64,000 nucleotides of DNA from Comamonas odontotermitis. GTDB lineage: Bacteria > Pseudomonadota > Gammaproteobacteria > Burkholderiales > Burkholderiaceae_C. A program made the translations under genes and the position numbers. Shown one piece after another: positions 53,073-61,917 of the stretch (position 1 is the first letter of the stretch; each line of letters begins with the position of its first letter). Location of the stretch: contig NZ_JACHKZ010000008.1 of the NCBI RefSeq assembly GCF_014207855.1, forward strand, positions 1 to 64,000, in the 5' to 3' direction. The notes beneath the pieces are model-generated. The model searched no databases. It had not been told where the DNA came from and saw nothing but the letters and a program-made list of their open reading frames with translations.

Positions 53073-54065
53073 TTACTGCGCCTGAATATGGGCTTCCCGC
53101 ACCACCTTGCCGTTGGCTTCCCACTCCTTGCGGATCAGGGCCTGGAACTGGTCTGCGCTCATGGACAGCGGAATATTGTCGAGTGAGCGCAGTTTGTCCT
53201 GCACCTCGGAGTGGGCCAGTTGGGCGTTGATGGTCTGGTTCAGGCGCTGCACCACGGCAGCTGGCGTGCCTGCCGGTGCGTAAAAGCCGAACAGTGAGGT
53301 GAGGTTGGCGCTTTGGTAGCCCAGCTCGCCGAGCGTGGGCACCTGCGCAAATGCCGCCGCGCGCTCGGGGCCGGTGACCGCCAGCACGCGCAGCTTGCCT
53401 TCGGCGATGAGCGCGTTGATGGGCGCGTAGGGGTTGGCCACCAGCAGATCGAACTGGCCGCCTGCCGCGTCGGTGATCAGCTGGCTGCCGCCCTTGTAGG
53501 GCACGTGCACGAGGTTGGCGCCGCTCTGGCGGGCGAACTGCTCGATCATGATGTGGCCCAGCGTGCCGTAGCCGGAGCTGGCAATGGTCACCCCCTTGGT
53601 GTTGGCCTTGGCAGCAGCCAGCACGTCGGCCACGCTGTTGCCCTTGAAGGCCTTGGTGGCCAGCAGGTACACCGGCGCATACATGGTGGAGGCCACGGCG
53701 CTGAACTGTTTCATCGGGTCGTAGGCCACCTTCATCACATGCGGCAGCAGGGTGAGGGTGCTGATGCCGGAAAAAGCCAGCGTGTGGCCATCGGGGGCCG
53801 AGCGCGCAAGCGCGTCCATGCCCATGCTGCCGCCTGCGCCGGGCTTGTTGTCCACGATGATGGAGGTCTGCAGCAGGGGTGCCAGCAGGTCGGCAAACTG
53901 GCGCGCCACTACGTCATTCACGCCACCGGCCGGGAAGGGCACGATGATGCGGATGGGCTGGCCGCCGGGCCAGGGTTTGTCTGCAAAGCTGTTGCCGCAG
54001 GCAAGGCCGGCAGCCAGGGCCGCGCCGGTTTTCAGCCATTGGCGGCGGGAGAGCGAGGAGTTCAT
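53073..54065 (-). CDS. Bug-family (TctC-like) periplasmic solute receptor
   Basis: A 330-residue receptor with a Tat-type start (SLSRRQWLKTGAALAAGLACG), then IRIIVPFPAGGVNDVVAR, IVDNKPGAGGSMGMDALA, VHVPYKGGSQLITDAAGGQFDLL and PTLGELGY. A second ATG lies two codons upstream. It is 24 bases behind the M20 amidohydrolase, so it probably captures the substrate of that enzyme, for example an N-acyl amino acid or another amide-linked acid (inference). Confidence 0.92.
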   Translation of the reverse strand: MNSSLSRRQWLKTGAALAAGLACGNSFADKPWPGGQPIRIIVPFPAGGVNDVVARQFADLLAPLLQTSIIVDNKPGAGGSMGMDALARSAPDGHTLAFSGISTLTLLPHVMKVAYDPMKQFSAVASTMYAPVYLLATKAFKGNSVADVLAAAKANTKGVTIASSGYGTLGHIMIEQFARQSGANLVHVPYKGGSQLITDAAGGQFDLLVANPYAPINALIAEGKLRVLAVTGPERAAAFAQVPTLGELGYQSANLTSLFGFYAPAGTPAAVVQRLNQTINAQLAHSEVQDKLRSLDNIPLSMSADQFQALIRKEWEANGKVVREAHIQAQ

Positions 54066-54089
54066 GTGCATCCAGTGAGGAAGAAGGGC

Positions 54090-55286
54090 TCAGCGCAGGG
54101 CCTGGGTGTCAAACCAGCGGCGCGCCAGGCGGTCCCAGAAACGGGCGCCCAGATCGAGGTTGTTGTCGTTGAAGTCGTAGCCGGGGTTGTGCAGGCCGAC
54201 GCCGGGCTGGCCATCGGCGCCATTGCCGATCCAGCCGTAGGCGCCGGGAACGGCTTCGAGCATGAAGCCGAAGTCTTCGGCGGTCATCGCGGGCAGCACA
54301 TCGGTGTGCGCATGGGTGTCTCCCACCATCTCGCGCATCACCTCGCCCATGAAGACCGCTTCCTTCCGGTGGTTGGTGGTGTTGGGGTAGCCGGGTTTGA
54401 TGATGACTTCGGCGCTGGCAAAGTGTGCTTCTGCCATGTGGCCGCTGATGCGGTGCAGGCCGTCGATCAGGAATTGTTGCGAGGCATTGGTGAGGTTGCG
54501 GCAGGTGCCGTAGATGCGCGCTTCGTCGGGGATGATGTTTTCCACCGTGCCTGATTCGATCTTGCCGATGGTGAGCACCGAGCTGTCCAGCGGATCGGTG
54601 CCGCGCGAGATGAGGGTCTGCAGCTGGCCGACGATGGCGCAGGCCACCGGAATGGGATCGATGGTGGTGTGGGGCAGGGCGGCATGGCCGCCACGGCCAC
54701 GCACGATGATCTCGAACCGCAGCGCCGCTGCCATGATGGGGCCGACGCGCACGCCCATCTCACCCTGCGGCAGTGCGGGCCAGTTGTGCAGCGCAAACAC
54801 GGCCTGGCAGGGAAACCGGGCAAAGAGCCCATCATTCATCATGGCGCGCGCCCCGGCACCACCTTCTTCGGCGGGCTGGAAGATCAGATGCACGGTGCCA
54901 TCGAAATCGCGCTGGCGCGAGAGCAGCTCGGCCGCGCCCAGCAGCATGGTGGTGTGGCCGTCATGGCCGCAGGCATGCATGCGGCCTTCGTACTGGCTGA
55001 TGTGGCCGAACTGGTTGGTTTCCTGCACGGGCAGGGCGTCCATGTCGGCGCGGATGCCGATGGCTGGCCCCGGGTTGGCGGCATCGCGCCCCTTGCCGTG
55101 AATGCTGGCAACAATGCCGGTGGTGCCCAGGCCTCGCGCCATGGGTATGCCCAGCGCCGTGAGGTAGGCGGCAATCTTGTCGGCCGTGCGGCTTTCTTCG
55201 TACTTCAGCTCCGGATGCATGTGCAGGTCGCGGCGGAATGCGGTGAGCTGGTTGATGTTGGGTGCGTTGTCTTTGTCGAGGTACAT
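54090..55286 (-). CDS. M20 family amidohydrolase (hippurate hydrolase-like)
   Basis: A 398-residue M20D peptidase. RRDLHMHPELKYEE at the front, the metal ligands in MHACGHDGHTTMLLGAA, PAEEGGAGARAMM with the catalytic Glu, and the lid domain (GRGGHAALPHTTIDPI) are present. Such enzymes cleave N-acyl amino acids such as hippurate or amide conjugates. GGGAGATTGAGCC precedes the ATG. It is the first gene of a two-gene unit with the Bug receptor. Confidence 0.93.
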   Translation of the reverse strand: MYLDKDNAPNINQLTAFRRDLHMHPELKYEESRTADKIAAYLTALGIPMARGLGTTGIVASIHGKGRDAANPGPAIGIRADMDALPVQETNQFGHISQYEGRMHACGHDGHTTMLLGAAELLSRQRDFDGTVHLIFQPAEEGGAGARAMMNDGLFARFPCQAVFALHNWPALPQGEMGVRVGPIMAAALRFEIIVRGRGGHAALPHTTIDPIPVACAIVGQLQTLISRGTDPLDSSVLTIGKIESGTVENIIPDEARIYGTCRNLTNASQQFLIDGLHRISGHMAEAHFASAEVIIKPGYPNTTNHRKEAVFMGEVMREMVGDTHAHTDVLPAMTAEDFGFMLEAVPGAYGWIGNGADGQPGVGLHNPGYDFNDNNLDLGARFWDRLARRWFDTQALR

Positions 55287-55581
55287 GGCTCAATCTCCCG
55301 GATCGATGAAGGCAGCCGGGCCGGTGGGGTTGCACCGATTATGCGACTGCCAAAACTACTTCTGTTTATATGGTTAGGCACGCTATTGTCACCCGCAGGA
55401 CGCACCCGGCATCGGTGCGGACGATGGTGAACGGCATCGGCATTCCATTGGGTGCCAATGCAGCAGGCAGCACCCGATTCTGAAATTTTGATCGAATTTC
55501 TTTATTGAAGTATTTGTTATTCTGATAAAACCTTGTAGTGGTTTTGGAACCGATTCATTGAATGCTGTGCGGGAGATTTGC

Positions 55582-57210
55582 ATGAAGGGCAGTTTGATCA
55601 GAAGCATTGGTCTGAGCGTGTGGATGCTCGCCGCCTCGTGCGCGTATGCGCAAAACAGCTATGCCCCGCAAAACGGCACGTGGGTGGTGTCGAGCGAGCT
55701 GGACGGCAAACCGGGCCGCGGCCTGGCGCTGGATGTGCAGTTTGGCTCGATGGTGCTGCAGCTGTACGGTTACAACGCAGACGGCTCGCCTACTTTCTAC
55801 ATGGCCAGCGGCAATTTTCAGATGGCGGTGGGTACGCCCTTTGTGGCGCCTCTCAAGCGATACGCCGGAGGCCGGTACTTTGGCAGCGAGGCACGTGATG
55901 CCCAGGAGCTGGACACGGCTGGCGATGTCAAAGTGGTTTTCGACAGCGCCACGACGGCGACCTTGACATTGCCTGGCGAGCAGCCGGTGCGCATCGAGCG
56001 CCTTTACTTTGACAATCCGGTGATCCGGTCGGGGCAGCGCGCCACTTTCTTTCTGGGCCATTCCTGGCAGTCGGATGCCTCGGCGCTTGTGGCCAGCCTG
56101 GAAATGACCGGCGATGGCGCTGCCAGCTTTCGGTACCCGCGCTATGACCCGGATGCCAACAAGTTCCTGAGCATTCAGTGGCCTTGCAAGGCAGAGCAGG
56201 CGCGACAGCCCATGGTCTGCGAACGCTTGAGGGAAGACGGCGAGGTGCTGGACCGCGTGGTGCTCAAGCGCTATCTCCATGAGCTTGTCGGCGTGCTGGA
56301 GACCAATGATGTGCGGGGTTCCAACCGGGGAGCAGAGGCTTTCAAGGGCCCTTTGCTTACCGTGCATGGCGGCAGCAATACATTGCAAGCCCTGCCGCTG
56401 GACACAGCCACGCCGCCTGCAGGTGCGGCCGGGGCCGTGGTTCCCGACAGCGGTACCTGGATGGTGACCGAAGAGAGCACCGGCCAGCCCGGCCGGGGGC
56501 TGAGTATCGATCCGCAAGGCGGGCAGGTGCTGGTGCAGGTGTTCAATTACGGCAGCGATGGGCAGCCGACTTTCCATATGGGCACTGGCCCGTACCAGCA
56601 GGGGGCCGCAACCGTGGCTCTCAGGCAATACCGAGGGGGCCGCTCACTGGGCGGCGCAGCCGCATCGGGTACGGAAATGGGCGAGCCCCAGGCAATGGGC
56701 CTGCAATTCGATACGGCCACCACCGGCTGGGTGCAGTTTCCGGGTGAAGCGGCAAAGCGCATCCATCGTTTTCAGTTTGGCGTGAACCATTGGTTTGTGG
56801 AGACCATGAGGCAGCCGTTGATGTATCTGGAAGGGGAGTGGTCTGCGGTATCGGCCGATCCCAACATGGCGCTGCGGGTCAAGCTCTCGCCGGCCAATTG
56901 GCAACCTGGGGTCCATCCGCCGACTTGGTATGACAACTGGCCCGATATCAACTCCAGTGAAAAAGTGAAGTGCTGGTACGAGCAAACGGCCGACGGCAAT
57001 GTGCGCTGCACGGTGACGGACAAGCGGCTGGGCAGCTATCCGGAGCTGGAATACCGCTTTGCGCTCAGCTACCGGGGGCGCAGCCTGGCCACCGTGTACC
57101 GGCTGCAGAGTGACAAATCGCTGCTGCTGTTGGGGCAGGTGCCTTTGATTCGCACAAGCAATTTTTACACCGCATTTGGCGAGGGCATCGCTTTGCCCAG
57201 GACACGCTGA
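55582..57210 (+). CDS. Exported tandem-module protein, paralogue A
   Basis: A 542-residue protein with a signal peptide (residues 1-24, ending AYAQ). Two related modules are visible: residues 31-105 (NGTWVVSSELDGKPGRGLAL ... DGSPTFYMASG ... YAGGRYFG) and about 286-360 (SGTWMVTEESTGQPGRGLSI ... DGQPTFHMGTG ... YRGGRSLGG). Each is followed by a less conserved beta-rich part. GGGAGA is 7-8 bases before ATG 55582. The paralogue at 57244 follows after 33 bases. The GTW...PGRG...LQ...YDG...T(F/W)Y pattern resembles repeats in secreted proteins of Xanthomonadales; function unknown. Confidence 0.78.
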   Translation: MKGSLIRSIGLSVWMLAASCAYAQNSYAPQNGTWVVSSELDGKPGRGLALDVQFGSMVLQLYGYNADGSPTFYMASGNFQMAVGTPFVAPLKRYAGGRYFGSEARDAQELDTAGDVKVVFDSATTATLTLPGEQPVRIERLYFDNPVIRSGQRATFFLGHSWQSDASALVASLEMTGDGAASFRYPRYDPDANKFLSIQWPCKAEQARQPMVCERLREDGEVLDRVVLKRYLHELVGVLETNDVRGSNRGAEAFKGPLLTVHGGSNTLQALPLDTATPPAGAAGAVVPDSGTWMVTEESTGQPGRGLSIDPQGGQVLVQVFNYGSDGQPTFHMGTGPYQQGAATVALRQYRGGRSLGGAAASGTEMGEPQAMGLQFDTATTGWVQFPGEAAKRIHRFQFGVNHWFVETMRQPLMYLEGEWSAVSADPNMALRVKLSPANWQPGVHPPTWYDNWPDINSSEKVKCWYEQTADGNVRCTVTDKRLGSYPELEYRFALSYRGRSLATVYRLQSDKSLLLLGQVPLIRTSNFYTAFGEGIALPRTR

Positions 57211-57243
57211 CATGGCGAGCGGCATGGAAGACAAGGATTTTGT

Positions 57244-58761
57244 ATGAAGCGTTTGCGTAGACAGATTCTGGGGCTGTTGGGGCTTGCCGCGGGCATGGCT
57301 CCGGCGTGGGCCGCGCGTGATTTCACGCCGCAGGCGGGCACGTGGGTGATCGATGCCGAGTTGGATGGCAAGCCGGGGCGCGGTCTGGCGATTGACGTGC
57401 AGGGCAATACCGTGGTGCTGCAGGTGTATGGCTACGAGGCCGATGGTGCTGCTACCTTCTACATGGCTTCTGGCCAGATGGAGGGAGACAGTGCGGTGCT
57501 GCCGCTGCAGAAGTTCAAGGGCGGAACCGCGTTGGGCGGTGCGGCGCAGGATGCAGAGCTTGCCGAAAACGTGGGCAATGTGCGGCTGCAATTTGCCAAT
57601 GGCGTGCAGGGCAGCATCCAATTGCCGGGCGAGCCTGCGTATGCCATGCGCCGCTTCATCTTCAACCCGCGTGGTGACCAGTCGGTCTCCCGGCGGCAGC
57701 GCTTTGCGCTGGCTGAACTCGATGCCGAGCGCCGTCCTGTTGGTTTATGGAATCTGGAGGTCTATGGCGCAGGGCGCCTGACCTTGGAAAGGCAGACTCC
57801 AGCGGAGTACTGGTATTTTGTGTGCCCGCCGGCCAATGAACATGGCACCGTGGAGTGCAGTGGCGAGATGCCAGCCGAGACATCCACCAAAAAAGCTCGA
57901 CTGAGCTACCAGCAACATCTGTACGACCTGAGCGCCCTGATGGAGGTCGATGGCGAGCCCGCTCGCAGGATGACGGGCGCTTACCTGGACACCTCGACAC
58001 CGAGGACGATGCCATCGAGTGGCGATCAGATATGGTTTTCGGGATTTCAGGGGGGCTATGGAGCACAGCGCATTCCAGAGCCGGGTACCTGGATCGTGCG
58101 GGACGAAAAGACCGGCAAGCCCGGCCGCGGTTTCAGCCTCGATGTGCAATTTGACCAGGCACTGCTGCAAATCTTCAATTACCGGCCCGATGGCCGCGCC
58201 ACCTTTCATATGGGCTCGGGTGCATTTGCCAACTCGAAGGCGCAGATTGCACTCAAGACCTACCAGGGCGGGCGCTACCTGGGCGGGCCGTGGCAATCGG
58301 CCTCCGAGGCATCCGATGCAGGGTTGACGACCATCAGTTTTGATCGCATAGACAGCCACAAGAACATGAATGAAGGCTCGATTCGGCTGCCGCAGGAGCC
58401 GCTGCGCGTGATCGAGCGTTTTGAGCTGCAGCCAACCCGCCCTGATCTTGCCAGCCTGATGGGCGATTGGATATTCACTACCAGCAATAACGGGCAAAAG
58501 CAGTTCGTTGTTGCGCTGAACGTGATCAAAGGCAATGTGGTGAGCAATGCGGCTGGAGATTTCCAATGCGAGTTTGCGCAGTTGCTGACCGATACGGTAG
58601 TGGATTGCAACACCATGCCTGCCGATGCCGAGCGGGCTCTCCGCCTCAGTTTTCCGTTCAGTTACCAGGGGCGCAGTATGAATGGCTATAACAACATTGC
58701 CTTTCGGGTGCGGGACAGGTTTGGCAATCTCTCGGGCGTAGGCCCGCTGATCAAGCCTTGA
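57244..58761 (+). CDS. Exported tandem-module protein, paralogue B
   Basis: A 505-residue homologue of paralogue A, with a signal peptide (about residues 1-23, MAPAWAA). Modules lie at residues 29-100 (AGTWVIDAELDGKPGRGLAI ... TFYMASG ... KGGTALGG) and about 279-350 (PGTWIVRDEKTGKPGRGFSL ... TFHMGSG ... YQGGRYLGG). The pair presumably arose by gene duplication on top of an older internal duplication. AAGGA precedes the ATG. Both probably act in the periplasm or on the cell surface. Confidence 0.78.
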   Translation: MKRLRRQILGLLGLAAGMAPAWAARDFTPQAGTWVIDAELDGKPGRGLAIDVQGNTVVLQVYGYEADGAATFYMASGQMEGDSAVLPLQKFKGGTALGGAAQDAELAENVGNVRLQFANGVQGSIQLPGEPAYAMRRFIFNPRGDQSVSRRQRFALAELDAERRPVGLWNLEVYGAGRLTLERQTPAEYWYFVCPPANEHGTVECSGEMPAETSTKKARLSYQQHLYDLSALMEVDGEPARRMTGAYLDTSTPRTMPSSGDQIWFSGFQGGYGAQRIPEPGTWIVRDEKTGKPGRGFSLDVQFDQALLQIFNYRPDGRATFHMGSGAFANSKAQIALKTYQGGRYLGGPWQSASEASDAGLTTISFDRIDSHKNMNEGSIRLPQEPLRVIERFELQPTRPDLASLMGDWIFTTSNNGQKQFVVALNVIKGNVVSNAAGDFQCEFAQLLTDTVVDCNTMPADAERALRLSFPFSYQGRSMNGYNNIAFRVRDRFGNLSGVGPLIKP

Positions 58762-58808
58762 GTACGTGAGTATCTGGGTTTGCGGCTGCTGAGATTGCGC
58801 GGCTGCGC

Positions 58809-59603
58809 CTATCCCGCAAAGTGGCGCAACAGGTGCTGCCATTGCAGCAGGCTGGGGTGATCGCCGTCAGCAGGCGGGCATTCTCCGGCTGTAGGCCATT
58901 GAAGGCCGCTGTGCAGTTGCAGAGCCTGTTGCGTGTACGGATGAACCAGATGCATGCTCCAGGCATGCAGCCATAGCCGCTGCAGGCCCAGGCGCTCGGC
59001 CCACCAGCGGTTGAGTGGGCCTTTGCCGTGGGTGGCATCACCGATGACGGGGTGGGCGATGTGCTTGAGGTGGCGGCGTATCTGGTGGCGGCGCCCGGTG
59101 CGTGGCTCGGCCTGCACAAGCGACAGGCGTGTGCCGGCAAAGCGGCTGTCATAGGCATCGGGGTGTTCCAGCGCGGCCAGCCTCGCAAAGCGGGTCTGTG
59201 CAGCTTGGGCGGGGGCGTCGGCCGGTGCGTCGTCGGGGCGCAGGGCGTGGTCTACCTCACAATGCGCCGGCGCCCAGCCGCGCACCAGGGCCAGGTAGCG
59301 CTTGTGGATCTGGTGATTCTCAAACTGCGTGCGGGTGCGGCTCGCGGCTTCGGGGTGCAGGGCCAGCAGCAATACGCCGCAGGTGCCTTTGTCCAGCCGG
59401 TGCAGCGGGTAGACATGCTGGCCGATCTGGTCGCGCAAGGTCTGCACGATAAAACGCGTCTCGCCCGCGTCCAGCCCCGTGCGGTGCACCAGCCAGCCCG
59501 CTGGCTTGTATATGGCAATCAGGTGCTCGTCGCGCCACAGCACGGGCAGGGGCGTGCCCTCGGTGTGTGCATGCGCGATGGCGGGGTCGATGGGAAGAGA
59601 CAT
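58809..59603 (-). CDS. truC: tRNA pseudouridine(65) synthase
   Basis: A 264-residue RluA-family synthase closest to TruC: LIAIYKPAGWLVHRTGLD, TLRDQIGQHVYPLHRLDKGTCGVLLLAL (catalytic Asp in HRLDKGT), ENHQIHKRYLALVRGW and EPRTGRRHQIRRHLKHIAHPVIGDATHGKG (signature split as read). It makes pseudouridine at position 65 in some tRNAs. The frame upstream of 59603 reads the dispersed repeat, so the internal ATG is chosen. Confidence 0.9.
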   Translation of the reverse strand: MSLPIDPAIAHAHTEGTPLPVLWRDEHLIAIYKPAGWLVHRTGLDAGETRFIVQTLRDQIGQHVYPLHRLDKGTCGVLLLALHPEAASRTRTQFENHQIHKRYLALVRGWAPAHCEVDHALRPDDAPADAPAQAAQTRFARLAALEHPDAYDSRFAGTRLSLVQAEPRTGRRHQIRRHLKHIAHPVIGDATHGKGPLNRWWAERLGLQRLWLHAWSMHLVHPYTQQALQLHSGLQWPTAGECPPADGDHPSLLQWQHLLRHFAG

Positions 59604-59609
59604 TTGAAT

Positions 59610-59663
59610 CACATAAAGCGATGGCGCATGCTGGTACAGCGCCATCAGCTATCTATTTTATAG
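59610..59663. repeat. Dispersed intergenic repeat, copy 5
   Basis: GATGGCGC (near 59616) with GCGCCATC forms a hairpin, then AGCTATCTATTTTATAGTG, the same core as the other copies. It lies between truC and the downstream YeeE/YedE gene and slightly overlaps the end of the latter. Confidence 0.5.
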
Positions 59664-60092
59664 TGATCGAGCGCTGCGCTCCTGCAGCTTGCGCCACAGC
59701 CCGAACAGCACCATGCCCGCGAGCATGGCAGCGCTGAAGATAGCGGCCGATTCCATGCCTGCGGTGATACCCACCAGCGCCGGGCCGGGGCAGTAACCGG
59801 CCAGACCCCAGCCTATGCCAAAGAGGGCCGAACCCATGACAAGCGGCGCGTCGAGCGTCTTGCTGGTTGGCAACTGCATGGGCTCGCCCAGCAGACTGCG
59901 CTGGCGTTGGCGCGCCAGTGCAAAGCCGGGCAGGCCAACGGCAATGGCCCCGCCCATCACCAGGGCCAGCGAGGGGTCCCAGGCACCGGCCAGGTCCAGA
60001 AAGCCCAGCACCTTGTGCGGGTCGGCCATGCCCGATACCAGGAGACCCAGGCCAAAGACCAGGCCCACGATGGCGGCAATGATGGTGGTCAT
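59658..60092 (-). CDS. YeeE/YedE half-transporter, second unit
   Basis: A 144-residue four-helix protein. [31 protein letters not shown] opens the unit (split in the family: SGMADP and VLGFLD), and [16 protein letters not shown] holds the conserved Cys in the YeeE/YedE substrate path. The family carries thiosulfate or related sulfur species. AAGGAGA precedes the ATG at 60092. It follows the other half by 10 bases. Confidence 0.88.
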   Translation of the reverse strand: MTTIIAAIVGLVFGLGLLVSGMADPHKVLGFLDLAGAWDPSLALVMGGAIAVGLPGFALARQRQRSLLGEPMQLPTSKTLDAPLVMGSALFGIGWGLAGYCPGPALVGITAGMESAAIFSAAMLAGMVLFGLWRKLQERSARSL

Positions 60093-60102
60093 CACAGTCT
60101 CC

Positions 60103-60531
60103 TTACAGAACGTGGCGCGCCACAAACACGGTGGCAAAACCGGCGATCATGAAGCACAGGGTGGCGACCAGCGATCGTACCGACAGGCGGGAGAGCCCGC
60201 ACACGCCGTGCCCGCTGGTACAGCCCGAACCCAGCCGCGTGCCAAAGCCCACCAGCAGCCCGGCAAGCACCAGCACTGGCCAGCTCGCCGGGCTGGCGGC
60301 GGCGGGTACGGGCGCAAACAGGCCATAGACCCAGGGCGCGGCCAGCAGGCCAATGACAAACGCTACCTGCCATGCGCTGCCCTGCGCGCGCGGTGGCAGC
60401 AAACTGCCCACAATACCGCTGATGCCAGCGATACGGCCGTTGAACAGCACGAGCAGCACGGCGGCCAGGCCGATCAGGGCGCCGCCGACCAGGGCAGCCA
60501 CTGGGGTAAACGCAGAAAAATCAACGGTCAT
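60103..60531 (-). CDS. YeeE/YedE half-transporter, first unit
   Basis: A 142-residue four-helix protein with [29 protein letters not shown] and the conserved [23 protein letters not shown] motif with its Cys residues. With its partner it makes up one full transporter, as in the PmpA/PmpB type, moving a sulfur species. First of the two genes downstream of the ArsR-type regulator. Confidence 0.88.
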   Translation of the reverse strand: MTVDFSAFTPVAALVGGALIGLAAVLLVLFNGRIAGISGIVGSLLPPRAQGSAWQVAFVIGLLAAPWVYGLFAPVPAAASPASWPVLVLAGLLVGFGTRLGSGCTSGHGVCGLSRLSVRSLVATLCFMIAGFATVFVARHVL

Positions 60532-60568
60532 GGAGGGCTTTCATGGGGGGATAAAGGGGCTGTGCGCA

Positions 60569-60892
60569 TCAGGGCGCGGGGCAGTACTGGGCATACATGG
60601 TCTGCAGCAGTGCCAGAAGGCGCGCGTCGGCCACCTGGTAGTAGATGTTCTTGCCTTCGCGCCGCGTGGTGACGGCCTTCTCGCGCCGCAGCACGGCCAA
60701 CTGTTGCGACAAGGTGGGCTGCAGGATGCCCAGATGTGACTCCATATCGCTGACGCAGCACTCGCCCTGGCTCAGGTGGCACAGCAGCAGCAACCGGTCC
60801 TCGTTGGCGAGCACCTTGAGGGCGGCAACGGCCTGCTGCGCGGCGTGGCGCATGGCTTCGGGGGGCAGAGGAGCGGTGGGGCTATCAGTCAT
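60569..60892 (-). CDS. ArsR/SmtB regulator, BigR/SqrR-like sulfide sensor
   Basis: A 107-residue winged-helix repressor. The recognition helix is in ILQPTLSQQLAVLRREKAV. Cys38 (LLLLCHLSQGE) and Cys104 (MYAQYCPAP) sit where BigR and SqrR carry the two cysteines that form a disulfide or polysulfide bridge on sulfide stress; Cys45 and Cys46 are extra. It lies between the transporter genes and the divergent hydrolase, both typical targets of BigR-type repressors. Confidence 0.88.
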   Translation of the reverse strand: MTDSPTAPLPPEAMRHAAQQAVAALKVLANEDRLLLLCHLSQGECCVSDMESHLGILQPTLSQQLAVLRREKAVTTRREGKNIYYQVADARLLALLQTMYAQYCPAP

Positions 60893-60943
60893 CGGCAGAT
60901 GGCTTGTGTTATGGGCTTGCGGATATGTGTGATTTTCATTATA

Positions 60944-60974
60944 TTGAAATATATATTGTTTTATTTGAATATAT
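60944..60974. promoter_or_regulatory. AT-rich direct repeats, candidate BigR-type operator
   Basis: TTGAAATATAT (60944-60954) and TTGAATATAT (60965-60974) begin 21 bases apart, two helical turns, in the gap between the divergent regulator and hydrolase. The whole gap is an AT-rich island. Confidence 0.5.
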
Positions 60975-60982
60975 TTTTAACC

Positions 60983-61897
60983 ATGACTTCACCAACTGCA
61001 TTTGGCGTACGGGCGTTCTTTGACGAGGTGACGGGTACCGTCAGCTATGTACTGCACGATGGTGCGAGCCGGGAGGCGGCGGTGATTGATCCGGTGTGGG
61101 ACTTTGATGCCAAGAGTGGCCGCACCAGCACGGTATCGGCCCAGCGCATCGTTGATTACCTGCAAGCGCAGCAGCTGGATCTGCGCTGGGTGCTGGAGAC
61201 GCATGCGCATGCCGATCACCTCTCGGCTGCCCAATGGCTGCGTACGCAGGTGCCTGCTGGCACGGTCCGCACGGCGGCCCCTGTCGTGATTGGCCAGCAG
61301 ATCACCGCCGTGCAGAAGGTGTTTGGCGGTATCTATGCAATGGACGATTCCATCGCACCACAAGGGCGAGACTTTGACAGGCTGCTGGCCGATGGCGACG
61401 TGCTGCAGCTGGGCGCCATTGGCATTCGGGCCTTGAGCGTGCCGGGGCACACGCCGGCAGACCTTGCCTATGCGGTAGATGATGGAAGCGGCAGTGGTGT
61501 TAGCGCCATTTTTGTCGGCGACACCCTGTTCATGCCCGATGTGGGAACGGCGCGCTGCGACTTTCCAGGTGGCGATGCGCACCAGCTCTACCGGTCCATC
61601 CGCAAACTGCTGGCCCATGCGTCGCACACCGCGCTGTATGTCTGCCACGACTACCCACCTGCAGGCCGTGCACCCGCATGGCGCAGCACGGTGGCCGAGC
61701 AGCGTGCGCACAACGTCCATGTGCACGATGGCATCGATGAGGCCGCGTTTGTTGCAATGCGCCAGGCACGCGATGCAACCCTTGCCATGCCGCAGTTGAT
61801 GCTGCCATCGGTACAGGTCAATATCCGTGCAGGCAGGCTGCCCGACGCTGATGCGCAGGGCCGGCGCTTTCTCAAGCTCCCGGTGAATGCGCTGTAG
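60983..61897 (+). CDS. MBL-fold hydrolase, Blh/persulfide dioxygenase-like
   Basis: A 304-residue metallo-beta-lactamase-fold enzyme. The metal motif THAHADHLSAAQWL (HxHxDH, about residues 75-88), VPGHTPADLAY, FVGDTLFMPDVGTARCDFPGGDA and VCHDYPP are present. The group includes Blh of the bigR operon and ETHE1-like persulfide dioxygenases, which oxidise glutathione persulfide to sulfite. Start 60983 is set by MTSPTAFGVRAFF. Divergent from the BigR-like gene, which should control it. Confidence 0.88.
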   Translation: MTSPTAFGVRAFFDEVTGTVSYVLHDGASREAAVIDPVWDFDAKSGRTSTVSAQRIVDYLQAQQLDLRWVLETHAHADHLSAAQWLRTQVPAGTVRTAAPVVIGQQITAVQKVFGGIYAMDDSIAPQGRDFDRLLADGDVLQLGAIGIRALSVPGHTPADLAYAVDDGSGSGVSAIFVGDTLFMPDVGTARCDFPGGDAHQLYRSIRKLLAHASHTALYVCHDYPPAGRAPAWRSTVAEQRAHNVHVHDGIDEAAFVAMRQARDATLAMPQLMLPSVQVNIRAGRLPDADAQGRRFLKLPVNAL

Positions 61898-61917
61898 CCG
61901 CTGTAACTGCGGCTGTC

